The position numbers and the translations under genes are program-made. A stretch of 64,000 nucleotides of DNA. Source: Azorinus chamasolen (lineage: Eukaryota > Mollusca > Bivalvia > Cardiida > Solecurtidae). Where the stretch lies: contig OY755238.1 in NCBI GenBank assembly GCA_963576725.1, positions 28,229,201-28,293,200 of the forward strand. Direction: 5' to 3'. Below, one piece after another: positions 52,901-62,656 of the stretch. Within the stretch, counting starts at the first letter, position 1, and each line of letters starts with the position of its first letter. The notes beneath the pieces are model-generated. The model was not told where the DNA came from, did no database searches, and was given only the letters and a program-made list of their open reading frames with translations.

Positions 52901-55900
52901 TCGTGATTAAGATTGTGTGTATAATCAAAATCATAATTTAGGAAATACCCCCCCCCCCCGATAACAGACTTGTGCAAAATAGAAAAACTGATGCCCGACA
53001 TGCCAAAAAACCTGAACAGTATAACATTTCTTTACTGAGCTCTTATGACTTCTCTACACTCTACACTACTCTACTTCACCATCTTATAAAGGATAAACTG
53101 ATTAAATTAATAGAAAAAAACCTTTGCCAGAGAAAACAAAATGTTCATAGCTTGTAATGTTTAACGTTCATTCTTTTCGAATTCAGAATGTGGACTTGAC
53201 TTGATGTTTGTAGATTTAGTACCTTTCTTTTAGATAATATATTTGTGCGTTATGGGGGTACCATATATCGTCAAGTTGTTGATATACCCATGGGTACAAA
53301 TTGTACCCCTCTTGTTGCAGATTTGTTTTTGTATTGCTATGAGAGGGATTTTATGCTTAGTTTAAAACCTGATACACAGGCCGATATTGTTAATGCTTTT
53401 AATAACACTTCAAGGTATTTAGACGATATTTTGAATTTAGATAATCCTTATTTTGAAACTATGATTTCTTCAATTTACCCAAAAGAACTGTCTTTAAACA
53501 AAGCGAATCAATCTGACATTATAGCTTCATTTTTAGATTTGAATCTTTCAATTACAAATGATAAAGTTTCGTCCCAAATAAACGATAAAAAGAGAAGATT
53601 TTAATTTTAAAATTGTTAATTATCCTTTTCTAGATGGAGATGTGCCCCGTTCTACATCTTATGGGGTTTATATTTCTCAACTTATTCGGTTTGCCCGAGC
53701 CTGTTCTTTGCTTGAAGATTTAAACAGTCGTAATTTAGTTATAAGTAATAAACTTCTTAAGCAAAGTTACTGATATCACAAACTTCGGAAAACGTTTTCT
53801 AAATTTTATTATCGAAATTTACCACTCATTAGTAAATATAATTACAATCTACGGACGTTACTGCATCAAGGCATTTCTCAACCAGGCTTTTATGGGGATG
53901 TTATGGGGATTTGTTTATTAAACGCGTTAAAACTTTTAGGAAGAAAGGTTATGACCCTATTATATTGCAACGCACTGCATGTTTGGTTATCGACCCTTTT
54001 ACAGTCGGTAGCTACGTCTTCCTCTTTGCTTGCACGATGACAGGCCGAGGGTAGTACTCTATGATGGTATACTCTTAAACTCAGATACGGGATGAGCTTA
54101 CCAGACTCTTGTATTAATTTTTCCCTGTCATGCCCTTAATGGCTTACCTGCATATGCTCTGACTTCAGCAAAGTCATTGAGTACATATTTGACGGATTGT
54201 CACAGTTATTATGCTATGTTTTACATTTTGTCCTGTGTTCACCGTCGCCTTTGTTGTGGGTAAGTCCGGCGGGGATACCTGTATTTACACTTTTTGTAAA
54301 GCTAGGATGACTTTGAGAGAGGTGTGAGGTTAAGACCCACGTAAACCGGTTTAAACCCCCAGTGGTGTTTTTGCTACTGACCGTGCCAAGGCGGTACTCT
54401 CTTTGTCACCCTTCCTTTTGTTTGCCTTGCATCTCTGTACTTGTGATTTTGTTCATGTTTGGAGTGTTTGTCTCTGGTTCTGGTGTGTCTGTTGGTGTTT
54501 TCTGTGTTCATCTCCTCTGTGTGTATGTGTGTCATGCTGTCTACCGGTGTTTTGTGTTGTGGTTGCGTCTTGTATGTGGCTTTGCCTGCTTGACTTTACT
54601 ATTTTTTCATTAATATAACTGACACAAATCTAACATCGTTATTACTGCATCAATTTAAGTAAATAAATCATGGAAGTACATAGAATAACATATGCAATAA
54701 AACCCTACACTAGACCCAATGCATACATGTACTTTTACTCAGTAACTCATTTTCTGTGTGTAAATCTAGCTGGCTTACATAACGTTAGATATCGACCTGC
54801 TATTCAAAAAGAGACCCGGAAATCTACGGCTAAATACAACAATACTTACAAAAATATAAAAATTGCATCAGTTGACTCGTGACAGAAGCATGCAAATAAT
54901 GCATACAGAGTGCATGTAACTCTGGAGCATGTAAACAAAGCATACAAAGTGCATGTAACCATGGATCATGTAAATAAGGCATACGAAGTGCATGTAACTA
55001 TGGAGCATGTAAATAAGGGATACAAAGTGTAACACGTGTGTAACATGTAAATTAGAGATACAAGGTGCATGTAACTATGGAGCATGTAAATAAGACATAC
55101 AAAGTGCATGTAACTATGGGGCATGTAAATAAAGCATACAAAGTGCATGTAAATATGTAACATGTAAATTAGATATACAAAGTGCATGTAACTATGGAGC
55201 ATGTAAATAAAGCATACAAAGTGCATGTAACAATGGAACATGTAAATAGATATACAAAGTGCATGTAACTATGGAACATGTAAATTAGATATATAAAGTG
55301 CATGTAACTATGGAGCATGTAAATAAGGCATACAAAGTGCATGTGAATATGGTGTATGTAAATAAGGCATACAAGCTGCACGTAACTATGGATTACTATG
55401 ATAACTTACACGTGTTTGGGTTTTCTTGTCCATGAAAGGTCTAGACATAGCAAATAAACAGTCCATAATGATTGGTTCGTTGTAGAGATGTACGCCTTTA
55501 ATTCTCGTTGGCACGGATCGCTTTAATGTAAAGCACTTTTGAGTTCCACTACATGAACGCTACTGGGAAAATATCAGGTTAGCTGTCGTTTCGATATTGC
55601 ACCATCATTTAGAGTATCATGCTGTTTGCAATCTATCAGTACCTACTTTGGTTCGATAAATAACTGACAAATGATGTAAATCCTTATCTAGTGTCACAAT
55701 TTGCATGTGGCAGCTGAACTTAACAAAACTGTTGTACTGTCATAAAGCAAGACTCATTTGTAAGAAAACACATGCTGTATGTTGTCATAGGTAGTGGCAA
55801 CAAACTAATTTTTAGACTTATAATTATACAGGTGCTTTAATTGGCCAATATTCTGTCCTATGTATTATATAAAACAAAATAGAAACTGACTGAGGTACAT

Positions 55901-58900
55901 CTATTGTTTATAATCAATAGAGACTGGTTGAGGTACATTTATAGTTTATAATCAATAGAGACTGGCTGAGGTACATTTATAGTTTATAATCAATAGAGAC
56001 TGGCTGGGATACATTTATAGTTTATAATCAAAAGAGACTTGCTAAGGTACATTTATAGCTTATTCTAGTATTACTGGTTCAAGAAACAACTGGTTCCGAT
56101 GGAAATAAGAGTAACTTTAGTTCAGTGTTAAGTGCACATATGTGCAAATTGTTTCAGTTTTTATCCTTCTGTTAAACATTTGTTAAGGATTAATTATTCA
56201 TATTCTGGAACCGAGTAAATAAACCTTTTGCAAATAGCGTAGACCCATATCAAAGGGTCAATGAGTGAGCCCTTGATCAGGGTCTATACCTTTTGTCATT
56301 AATAATATTTTTTTCCAGTAATAAATTTTAACGCAACGTTTAGTTTAATTAATGTGACCTTGTTCAGTATCACAAACTCGGCTTTAATTCACCAAACATT
56401 TATCATGCTACATGCCCAACAAAACTTTAAAAAAAACAACATTGTATTGGTTCCCAGCTTATACTATCTGGTAGAAGCTGAAAACCAAACAAATGTGTAA
56501 AAGAGAGTTTCAAGTTCTGAAAACTGTGCACAACACTCGACTGGCGTAGAGAAAAATGGCTTCAGTAGCCATTGTAACATAGAGGATAGTAACTCACATA
56601 ATGTTAATGATCTGGCTTCAGTAGCCGCTGTAACATATAAGACAGCAACCCAGAAAAATGGCTTCAGTAGCCGCTGTAACGGAGGATAGCAACCCAGAAA
56701 AATGGCTTCAGTAGCCGCTGTAACGGAGGATAGCAACCCAGAAAAATGGCTTCAGTAGCCGCTGTAACGGAGGATAGCAACCCAGAAAAATGGTTTCAGT
56801 AGCCGCTGTAACATATAAGACAGCAACCCAGAAAAATGGTTTCAGTAGCCGCTGTAACGGAGGATAACCACCCAGAAATTGGCTTCAGCAGCCGCTGTAA
56901 CCTATTGGATAGCAACCCCAAAATGGTTTCAGTAGCCGCTGTAACAGAGGATAGCAACCCAGAAACCGGCTTAAGTTGCCGCTGTTACATACAGGAAAGC
57001 AACCTAGAAAAATGGCTTCAGTAGCCGCTGTAACATGTAGGATAGCAACCCACATACTTTAATGGATTCAGTAGTGGCTGTAACATATAAGATAACAACC
57101 CCCATAATGTAAATGGACTGGCTTCAGTAGCCGCTGTTACATATAGGACGGTAACCTTGAAAATTAGCTTTAGTAGCCGCTGTAATATATACGATAGCAA
57201 ACCACATAATGTAAATGAACATTTGAGTTCAAGTTTAAACCCTTCATTTGATGACGACTACTTTGCAAACAGAGTATGTGTCGTCAGTTCAGGGTCTGCT
57301 CTGTTTGCCTATGGAATATATACATAGAGTATGTGTCGTCAGCTCAGGGTCTGCTCTGTTTGCGTATGGAATATATACATAGAGTATGTGTCGTCAGCTC
57401 AGGGTCTGCTCTGTTTGCGCATGGAATATATACAGCTGATTGTACTGTTTCTGTTATGACCAATATTTCAGGTGTTAACATACTATTATAAAATCATTGT
57501 AATCAAACGCACGATTTCGTTATTTCTTACATGAATATTCATTGAGTAACGGGTTACTATAGTAACAACTACTTGACTGTATAAATGTCAAAGTGTTAAA
57601 ATACTTCTAACAGTCATAATTCATAAGACAAGTATAGCCTCTTACTCTATACACGCGTTCTGTTTGCATATTATATAATATAGATATTATTCTACAGCTT
57701 TTGCTATGGCCAAACATCCAAGTGTACATGTGCTGTTGTAATAATTAAGCTAATTACATGTAATGTACACGATGCCATTATTTCTTACATGAGTTTCCTT
57801 GCAGCAGTAAATGGTTAAATGAACATTACCTCAAAAAACTGCATGATCTTCTTCCGGTTTCCCCTAGTCCAGACTTTTGTGTTGTGACCCAGAGAAATGC
57901 CGGTCATGTCTATCAGCACGTGTTGTCCGTTCACCTGTATATTCTCGTCTCTATTCAACCACTCACAGGTCAGTACCGTAGCTTTAAACACGTTGTCAAC
58001 GCCCCATTTGTTCTTGACCTGCTCCAGATCCAGCAAACCTGTTATTTTGTAAAGGCAAATCAGAAAAGGGACACAAAAAAGAACCATATCAATTTTCTGC
58101 AAAATCGAATAATCTCTAAATGGTGAACAACCGGGGACAATCACACCGTTACCATGGCAACCAAGTCTTTCAAAACTTTGTTTGAGTTCAGGGTACCCAA
58201 ATACCCCTAATGTAAATTTTAAGCAAAATCGAATAATATCTAAATTTCGAACAATCAGATCCCACTATTCAGTTACCATGGCAAATTATTCTTTCAAAAA
58301 ACTTGCCAATCAATTTGGAATACAAAAATATCGCGATATACGGATTTTCAGCAAAATCTAACAATATATAAATTTCGACCAATCAGAGCCCGTCATTCAG
58401 TCACCATGGCAGTCAATACTTTCGAAACACGTACCAGTAAATTTGTATTACTAAGATAGCCCATGATACCAATTTTAGAAAATTCGAACGATATCTATAT
58501 TCGTCAAAAAATATCTAAACTTCGACCAATCAGAACCACGGCAATTTTAAAAGAAAATCAAAAAAGCGATGCACATCTGCATATGACTAGTAATATTCAT
58601 GTGAAGTTTCATTAGGATAGGACTATTACTTATCTAGAAATGTGTCGGACAAGTTCGTGGCGGAAGAAGCAGTATCGGAAGAATCGGAAGAAAGAATTAT
58701 AATAATAAGAAGAAACGGAGCAAACACAATATGTTCCCACTTCGTTTAGGGGACATACCCGTACTTATGACTGATATACTGAGATTTGCAATGGTGTAGA
58801 CACGGTTTGTCGTAATCTAGTAACAAATCCGATAGTTAGCTTCTAGTGTATGTTTTAATCCTCTGGATCAGAAAATGTTTCTCTCGATTCCATGATGCCA

Positions 58901-59662
58901 GGCCAAAACCAAGGAGGTCAACTCTGGGGAATTTGTTCATTATTGATAAGACTGAGGTCGGTTCACAGTACATACCATACCGGAAACAGACCACACCGGA
59001 GGACATACCATACCGGAGAACAGATCACACCGGAGGACAGACCATACTGGAGGACATACGATACCGGAGAACAGACGATACCGGAGGACATACCATACCG
59101 GAGAACAAATCATACCGGAAAACAGATCATACCGGAGGACAGGTCATACCGGAGTATAGATCATACCGAAGGATAGAGGACAGATTATACCGGAGTATAA
59201 ACCATACCAATGTCAGGAAAATTTATACCCGACAGCTTAGCATCGAAACTGAACATATGAGTTACATCCTTACCCCGTGAATATTCATGTAAGAAATCAT
59301 GAATATAAAATAAACTGAACTTTTACTGTCATATGACGAAGTGATTTGTTTACCAATAGCAATCTATAGAATATAGAAACCGATATAATTCCATAAGCAA
59401 ACAGGGCAGATCCTGATCTGGACTTCTCTATTTGCAAAGCCGTTGAAATGCGTAAAATATGGAGTAAATGGGAAAAAGAAACAAGAAGGTCCAAAATTGA
59501 AAATTTGAGATTATTATTCAAAGTGATTCTCGAAAACATCTATTAGACAAATACCCTTGAAACAATGGACATCAAATAGACAAATACTATTTAGAATTAC
59601 CTGGTCTTTCAAGTATCAGACGCCGACCGTCTTTGTCTAACTTCTTGGAAATAGCATAAATG
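43833..59662 (-). CDS. Gene 3: alpha-tocopherol-transfer-protein-like CRAL-TRIO protein, 3' part (five exons)
   Basis: Coding exons in transcript order: 59662-59601, 58038-57830, 55520-55410, 48671-48548, 43963-43833. They join in frame into about 211 residues plus TGA. The first four have the same lengths and phases as exons 4-7 of gene 2. The product runs from DKDGRR through VQVNG, LYNEP, HLHGRSMVSVYKSL, LPDEYLPDYYEG and a shortened tail ending MSKLN. It is more diverged than gene 1 or gene 2: the stretch after NEP is IIMDCLF instead of TFFDAxF, and the FRKLNVD end is lost. The arginine before HLHG and a basic pair in TRIKG remain. Exons 1-3 were sought in 59663-64000 and not found, so they should lie past the right edge. 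The introns are large because of a mariner, an LTR-type insertion and several minisatellites. Confidence 0.88.
44325..46845. repeat. 46-bp minisatellite, about 55 units
   Basis: Unit CCCATACATGTATCAGAGGG then AGGGCACATAGAGCAAGCAG and TGTAGA. Recurrent variants of 38 bases lack ACATGTAT. It occupies more than half of the last intron of gene 3. Its open frames are period artefacts. Confidence 0.95.
46846..47507. other. Gene 3 intron, weak hairpin remnants
   Basis: Two related hairpin halves (CCCCTCTGATCAGCGTC near 46849; AACCTCTGATATGGATC near 47293) separated by unrecognised sequence. Possibly one worn inverted-repeat element. Confidence 0.35.
47508..47584. repeat. 37-base near-perfect palindrome
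   Basis: TCGAGGGCTTGGTGCAAAA to its complement, with an inner arm ATTCTAACTCCTTCAC and loop AAA; one small mismatch (AT/AG). Gene 3 intron. Confidence 0.85.
47655..48000. repeat. Minisatellite of about 45-55 bases, seven units
   Basis: Units contain CTTGTACCGTCATACTTGG, TAAATGGTTAACCCTAACAC and TCGGTCAC. The AACCCTAAC telomere-like match is part of the unit. Confidence 0.85.
48121..48332. mobile_element. TTAA-flanked MITE, AACCATTGTGATAAATAG family, loopless hairpin
   Basis: TTAA 48117-48120 and 48333-48336; hairpin 48176-48222 has almost no loop compared with the other copies. Confidence 0.8.
48548..48671 (-). CDS. Gene 3 exon 7
   Basis: 124 bases, acceptor ATATCAG, donor GTATGT. It encodes VHLHGRSMVSVYKSLDMSM, LPDEYLPDYYEG and GSCQQIV. 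Confidence 0.9.
48899..49102. mobile_element. pogo/Tigger-like MITE
   Basis: TA 48897-48898 and 49103-49104; ends CAGTAGAATCTGTCTTAAG and CTTATGACAGGATCTACTG. Gene 3 intron 6. Confidence 0.8.
49195..49252. repeat. Minisatellite of about 40 bases, left piece
   Basis: Units of GCATGTAAATATGGAACAT and AAGGCATATAAAGT. The array continues at 50594-50882 and 54885-55385, interrupted by two transposons. Confidence 0.85.
49255..50591 (-). mobile_element. mariner transposon, 1337 bp
   Basis: TA duplication at 49253-49254 and 50592-50593. TIRs CGAGGGGTGTTCCAAAAATA (left) and CGAGGGGTGTTCCATAAATA (right), one mismatch over the first 26 bases. Carries a frameshifted transposase on the minus strand. Inserted into the minisatellite of gene 3 intron 6, in the same strand sense as gene 3. 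Confidence 0.95.
49317..50401 (-). pseudogene. mariner transposase, frameshifted
   Basis: Starts MTEKRAENVLEIRAYIKG at 50401. The first frame holds the helix-turn-helix region (HGTVCRWVAKF, GRPATTTT, TVRQLARMTNLS) and the first catalytic aspartate in GDETWVYYF. The frame slips near 49750-49780. The second frame, to TAA at 49317, holds LHDNAPAH and YSPDLVPCDYF, the other two aspartates in D34D spacing typical of mariner. Length is near the usual 345-350 residues. One shift makes it non-functional as read. Confidence 0.93.
50594..50882. repeat. 40-bp minisatellite, middle piece
   Basis: Units GCATGTAACTATGGAGCATG and TAAACAAGGCATACAAAGT between the mariner and the LTR-type insertion. Confidence 0.88.
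50883..54884. mobile_element. LTR-type insertion (4.0 kb) in the minisatellite
   Basis: Begins TGTAACGACAAG and ends CTCGTGACA, the TG...CA and TGTnACGA pattern of LTRs, flanked by GGAGC (50878-50882) and GAAGC (54885-54889) as a 5-base duplication with one difference. The minisatellite resumes in register on the right. No second LTR copy was found, so it may be a solo LTR with another retroelement (52950-54620) nested in it. Confidence 0.55.
52972..53790 (+). pseudogene. Reverse transcriptase fragment of unplaced type
   Basis: Pieces in more than one frame: YDFSTLYTTLLHHLIKDKL (about 53037-53100), then 53245-53604 with YRQVVDIPMGTNCTPLVAD, LFLYCYERDF and the catalytic box RYLDDILNLDNPYF. 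After a shift it continues near FNFKIVNYPFLDGDVPRSTS and YGVYISQLIRFARACSLLED (53597-53715). YxDD and GIPMGT-like motifs identify an RT. It does not match the LINE type at 61.5-62.6 kb, and I could not place the clade. Stops and shifts make it inactive. Confidence 0.7.
54885..55385. repeat. 40-bp minisatellite, right piece
   Basis: About thirteen units of GCATGTAACTATGGAGCATG with TAAATAAGGCATACAAAGT. Ends 25 bases before exon 6 of gene 3. Confidence 0.9.
55410..55520 (-). CDS. Gene 3 exon 6
   Basis: 111 bases, acceptor ATTAAAG, donor GTAAGT. It encodes RSVPTRIKGVHLYNEP, IIMDCLFAMSRPF and MDKKTQTR. The acceptor has a weak pyrimidine tract. Phase and length match the paralogs exactly. Confidence 0.87.
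55521..55870. other. Start of gene 3 intron 5, nothing recognised
   Basis: AT-rich, no repeat family seen. Confidence 0.4.
55875..56065. repeat. 40-bp minisatellite, about five units
   Basis: Unit GACTGGCTGAGGTACATTTA then TAGTTTATAATCAATAGA. Confidence 0.88.
56535..57200. repeat. 41-62-bp minisatellite, about fifteen units
   Basis: Units contain TGGCTTCAGTAGCCGCTGTA, ACGGAGGATAGCAACCCAG and AAAAA; longer variants carry ACATATAAGA. Gene 3 intron 5. Confidence 0.9.
57236..57550. mobile_element. TTAA-type MITE containing a 55-bp triplication
   Basis: Family block CAGGGTCTGCTCTGTTTGC is present three times as GAGTATGTGTCGTCAG...GGAATATATACATA (57270-57430). It is followed by the usual TTATTTCTTACATGAATATT end. 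Confidence 0.7.
57640..57816. mobile_element. Decayed TTAA hairpin MITE
   Basis: CTCTTACTCTATACACGCG at the left and TTATTTCTTACATGAG ... GTAAATGG before TTAA (57815-57818) at the right. The hairpin is lost. It ends 14 bases before the intron side of exon 5 of gene 3. Confidence 0.55.
57830..58038 (-). CDS. Gene 3 exon 5
   Basis: 209 bases, acceptor AACAG, donor GTAATG. It encodes LLDLEQVKNKWGVDNVFK through KKIMQFFE. Unlike gene 2 it has a single donor. Confidence 0.9.
58110..58540. repeat. Diverged tandem repeat of about 120 bases, four units
   Basis: Shared blocks CAGTTACCATGGCAA, TTTTAAGCAAAATCGAATAA and ATCTAAATTTCGAACAATCA. Gene 3 intron 4. Confidence 0.7.
58968..59215. repeat. Minisatellite with ACCGGAGGACA units
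   Basis: Units of about 18-20 bases, GGAGGACATACCATACC and GGAGAACAGATCACACC, about thirteen copies. Gene 3 intron 4. Confidence 0.85.
59266..59480. mobile_element. Decayed TTAA hairpin MITE, main family
   Basis: CCCCGTGAATATTCATGTAAG left block, CAGATCCTGATCTGGAC core with the hairpin partly deleted, GGAGTAAATGGG right end. Confidence 0.6.
59601..59662 (-). CDS. Gene 3 exon 4
   Basis: 62 bases, acceptor TTTACAG, donor GTAATT. It encodes IYAISKKLDKDGRRLILERP. Confidence 0.88.
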
Positions 59663-60112
59663 CTGTAAAAAGAACATTATAAATAAGAATTATCAAGGCT
59701 CTATTCTTTGGTTGACGTGTGTAAAACTTCTCGTTATGTTACGTTGACGTGTATAAAACTTTTAGCTATGATATCATACTGATCGAAAATTCTATTCTGT
59801 TGTAGACATCGTGCTACTTTAACTTAAATTGTCACTGTCTATCTATATATATATCCATCCATCCATCGTACTAAAAAAACTTGTGTATTTTAAAACTATT
59901 GTTCCTATGGAGCAAATGTTCTGTTTATCAAGATGGTTTAAAGAGGCATCACTGTGAGGGAATGGGTTGAATATGTATTGGCTGTTGATATATCGTATCG
60001 CAATAACCAGGATTTAACCCTTTACTCCATGAGTATTCATGTAAGAAATACAGGTATTGGTGCAATTAATATTAATTACATTAATTATACAACTAGGGTT
60101 TGCTTTTTAGAA
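59663..60112. other. Gene 3 intron 3 (partial), MITE remnants
   Basis: Half of an AACCATTGTGATAAATAG-type hairpin at 59895-59940 and the left end of a main-family MITE at 60014-60055. Exon 3 of gene 3 was searched for here and onwards without success. Confidence 0.4.
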
Positions 60113-60114
60113 AA

Positions 60115-61311
60115 ACACATGTCTCCCCCCGGTATCCCGCCCCCGCACCCATAAGAGGAATGAACGTTGTAACCAAGATATACATAGATACATATAGATT
60201 GGTTGTGCATCACATACAGATTGGTTATCTGTAAACTTTTCGAGACATCTATAAACACTAGTTTTCCCTATACATTTCATAAATGAAAAAAATCCAAACT
60301 TCTGTCAAAAATGTTGCAGCCCATATTCCAATCCACATGACCATCCTCACATATAGCTGGTTCATATGTAAAAGTTTGAATGAAAATTCTTTCACAGTAT
60401 AGGAGGAGTTAGCTGCACAATACTTTTTCGCTATTACTCTATATAAGGAAAAACACCAAAGGGTCATAACTTCTGTCAAAATTGTTGCAGTCAAAATTCC
60501 AAACCAAATGACCATCCTCACATATAGCTGATTCATATGTAAAAGTTTGAAGTAAATCCCTCAAAGACACATATAGCTGGTTTATATGTAAAAGTTTAAA
60601 GCAAATCCCTCGAATAGTGTAGGAGTTAGCTGCACAAGATGTTTTCGCTATATATTCTATACAAGGAAAATCGAGTTGGCGCACAAGATTTTTTCGCTAT
60701 AAGGAAAAACTACAAAGGGCCATAACTTCTGTCAAAATTGTTGCAGCCAAACTTCCAAACCACATGACCATCCTCACATATAGCTGATTCATATGTAAAT
60801 GTTTGAAGTAAATCCCTCAAAAAGTGTAGGAGGAGTTAGCTGCACAAGATATTTTCGCTATATATTCTATATAAGGAAAAAATGCAAAGGGCAATAACTT
60901 CTGTCAAAATTGTAGCAAACACAATTCCAAACCACATGACCATCCTCACATATTGCTGATTCATATGTAAAAGTTTGAAGGAAATCCATTTACTGGTGTA
61001 GGAGGAGTTAGCTGCACAAGAATTTTAACAGACAGCACAAGATTTTTTCGCTATATATTCTATACAAGGAAAATCGAGTTGGCGCACAAGACTTTTTCGC
61101 TATAAGGAAAAACTACAAAACCATAACTTCTGTCAAAATTGTTGCAGCCAAAATTCCAAACCACATGATCATCCTCACATATAGCTGATTCATATGTAAA
61201 AGTTTGAAGGAAATCCCTCTAATGGTGTAGAAGTTAGCTGCACAAGAATTTTAACAGACAGACGGACAGACAGACAGAAAGCACAACATCAACCTAAAGG
61301 GGTGAGACATA
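60115..61311. mobile_element. Satellite-bearing element with about 160-bp monomers
   Basis: Left end ACATGTCTCCCCCC, right end GGGGTGAGACAT, complementary. About six monomers share AACTTCTGTCAAAATTGTTG, CACATGACCATCCTCACATA, GAGGAGTTAGCTGCACAAGA and TTTTCGCTATATATTCTATA. An AGACGGACAGAC tract (61257-61280) precedes the right end. Confidence 0.8.
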
Positions 61312-61479
61312 ATGACACATGAATACATACTTTTTGGGCCATGGTGGAAACGCATGGTGGAAAAGCAGTCAAACCCGCGGACACATGCCACTATACAGGA
61401 AATCTGAGTGTAATGACTTTAGGGAGTACATGGAAAAAGTCAAAGGTAACATCATAAATTGTAGTTCGGGAAAATGAAA

Positions 61480-62641
61480 ATGAACTGTGGAATCTTTTTA
61501 AGACCAACTTATTAAAAAGCATTGATAGATACATTCCTAAACGTAAGCTGTCATCGAAAGCAAACCTGCCTTGGATAACCCAAGATATCAAAACATCTAT
61601 CCGAAAAAAGATGTAGGCTTTTCTAACGCTACAAAAAACAAAAGACACAAAAGTAAGGCACCATTTTCTAATTCCTAAACTTAATGTATGTAAAGAGTCC
61701 TACCACACCTACCTGGTAGATCTCAGGACTAGGCATCACACCTCTGGAGAGTAAAAACACCAGGTCCTGCAAGCCATCCCAAGAAGCGAGGTTTTCGCAA
61801 AATATTTTAATTAAAATGCTAGACAAGACTCACAGGGCAAAGCACCTTTACTTGACAGGACGGAAAACAGACTTCTGACAGAGACAACCGGCAAGGCAAA
61901 CACACTAAACAGACAATTTTAATCTGTTTTAACTGACTCCCAGCTTTTCAAAACATGCCAACCAAACTCTAGCAAATACCCAGCCATAACAGACATAACG
62001 TTTGGGGTCAACAGTATAGACAGGCTCCTGTCAGCACTGAAACCAGACAAAGCAGCAAGCCCTGATACCATCAAAAACGAATGTCCTAAACAATCTCCAT
62101 CAAACAATTTCCCCCATCGTGCAGGTAATTTTCCAGAGGAGTTACGATAGTGGTGAATTACCAGATGACTAGAAGAGAGCCGCGGTCTGTCCATCGTGCA
62201 AGAAGGGTGACAAAAGTGACCCTGCAAATTACAGACCTATCTCACTGACCTGTATAATGTACAAGATCATGGAGCTCTCACGCCACTTCAACACACATAC
62301 AATCTTGAATGACCTGCAACAAGGGTTTCGTGAACGCCGATCCTGTGAGACACGGCTGATCCAACTCAGTGAGGATCTAACAAGTAAGCTTTCACAGGGG
62401 CCACAGACAGACCTGGTCCTGCTGGATTTCAGCAAGACATTTGATGTCGTAAACAACCACAAGCTGCTTAACAAACTCATGGAACATGGCATTACAGAAC
62501 ATACTCTCAGCTGGATAGAGGCTTTCCTTAGCAATAAGACACAGACTGTGGTCCTAGATGGGGCATCATCATCATCAGTAACAGTGACGTCTGGCTTGCC
62601 GCATGGATCTGTTCTCGGCCCAACCCTCTTCCTGCTATACA
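61480..62641 (+). pseudogene. LINE reverse-transcriptase fragment (jockey/CR1-like)
   Basis: Reads in pieces: IPKRKLSSKANLPWITQDIK (about 61530-61590), then 62230-62641 with NYRPISLT, QQGFRERRSCETRLIQ, DLVLLDFSKTFDVVN, GITEHTLSWIEAFLS and SGLPHGSVLGPTLFLLYT. These are RT motifs in the usual order, with D of DFSKxFD present. FADD is absent because the sequence is cut where the satellite element at 62657 begins. Stops upstream of 62230 and the truncation make it inactive. Confidence 0.85.
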
Positions 62642-62656
62642 CTAGAGGTTTTTGTC

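Noticed and set aside
54362..54613. 83-residue hydrophobic open frame
   Set aside because: T- and G-rich sequence behind the reverse-transcriptase fragment, without start context or recognisable domain; more likely the 3' part of the retroelement.
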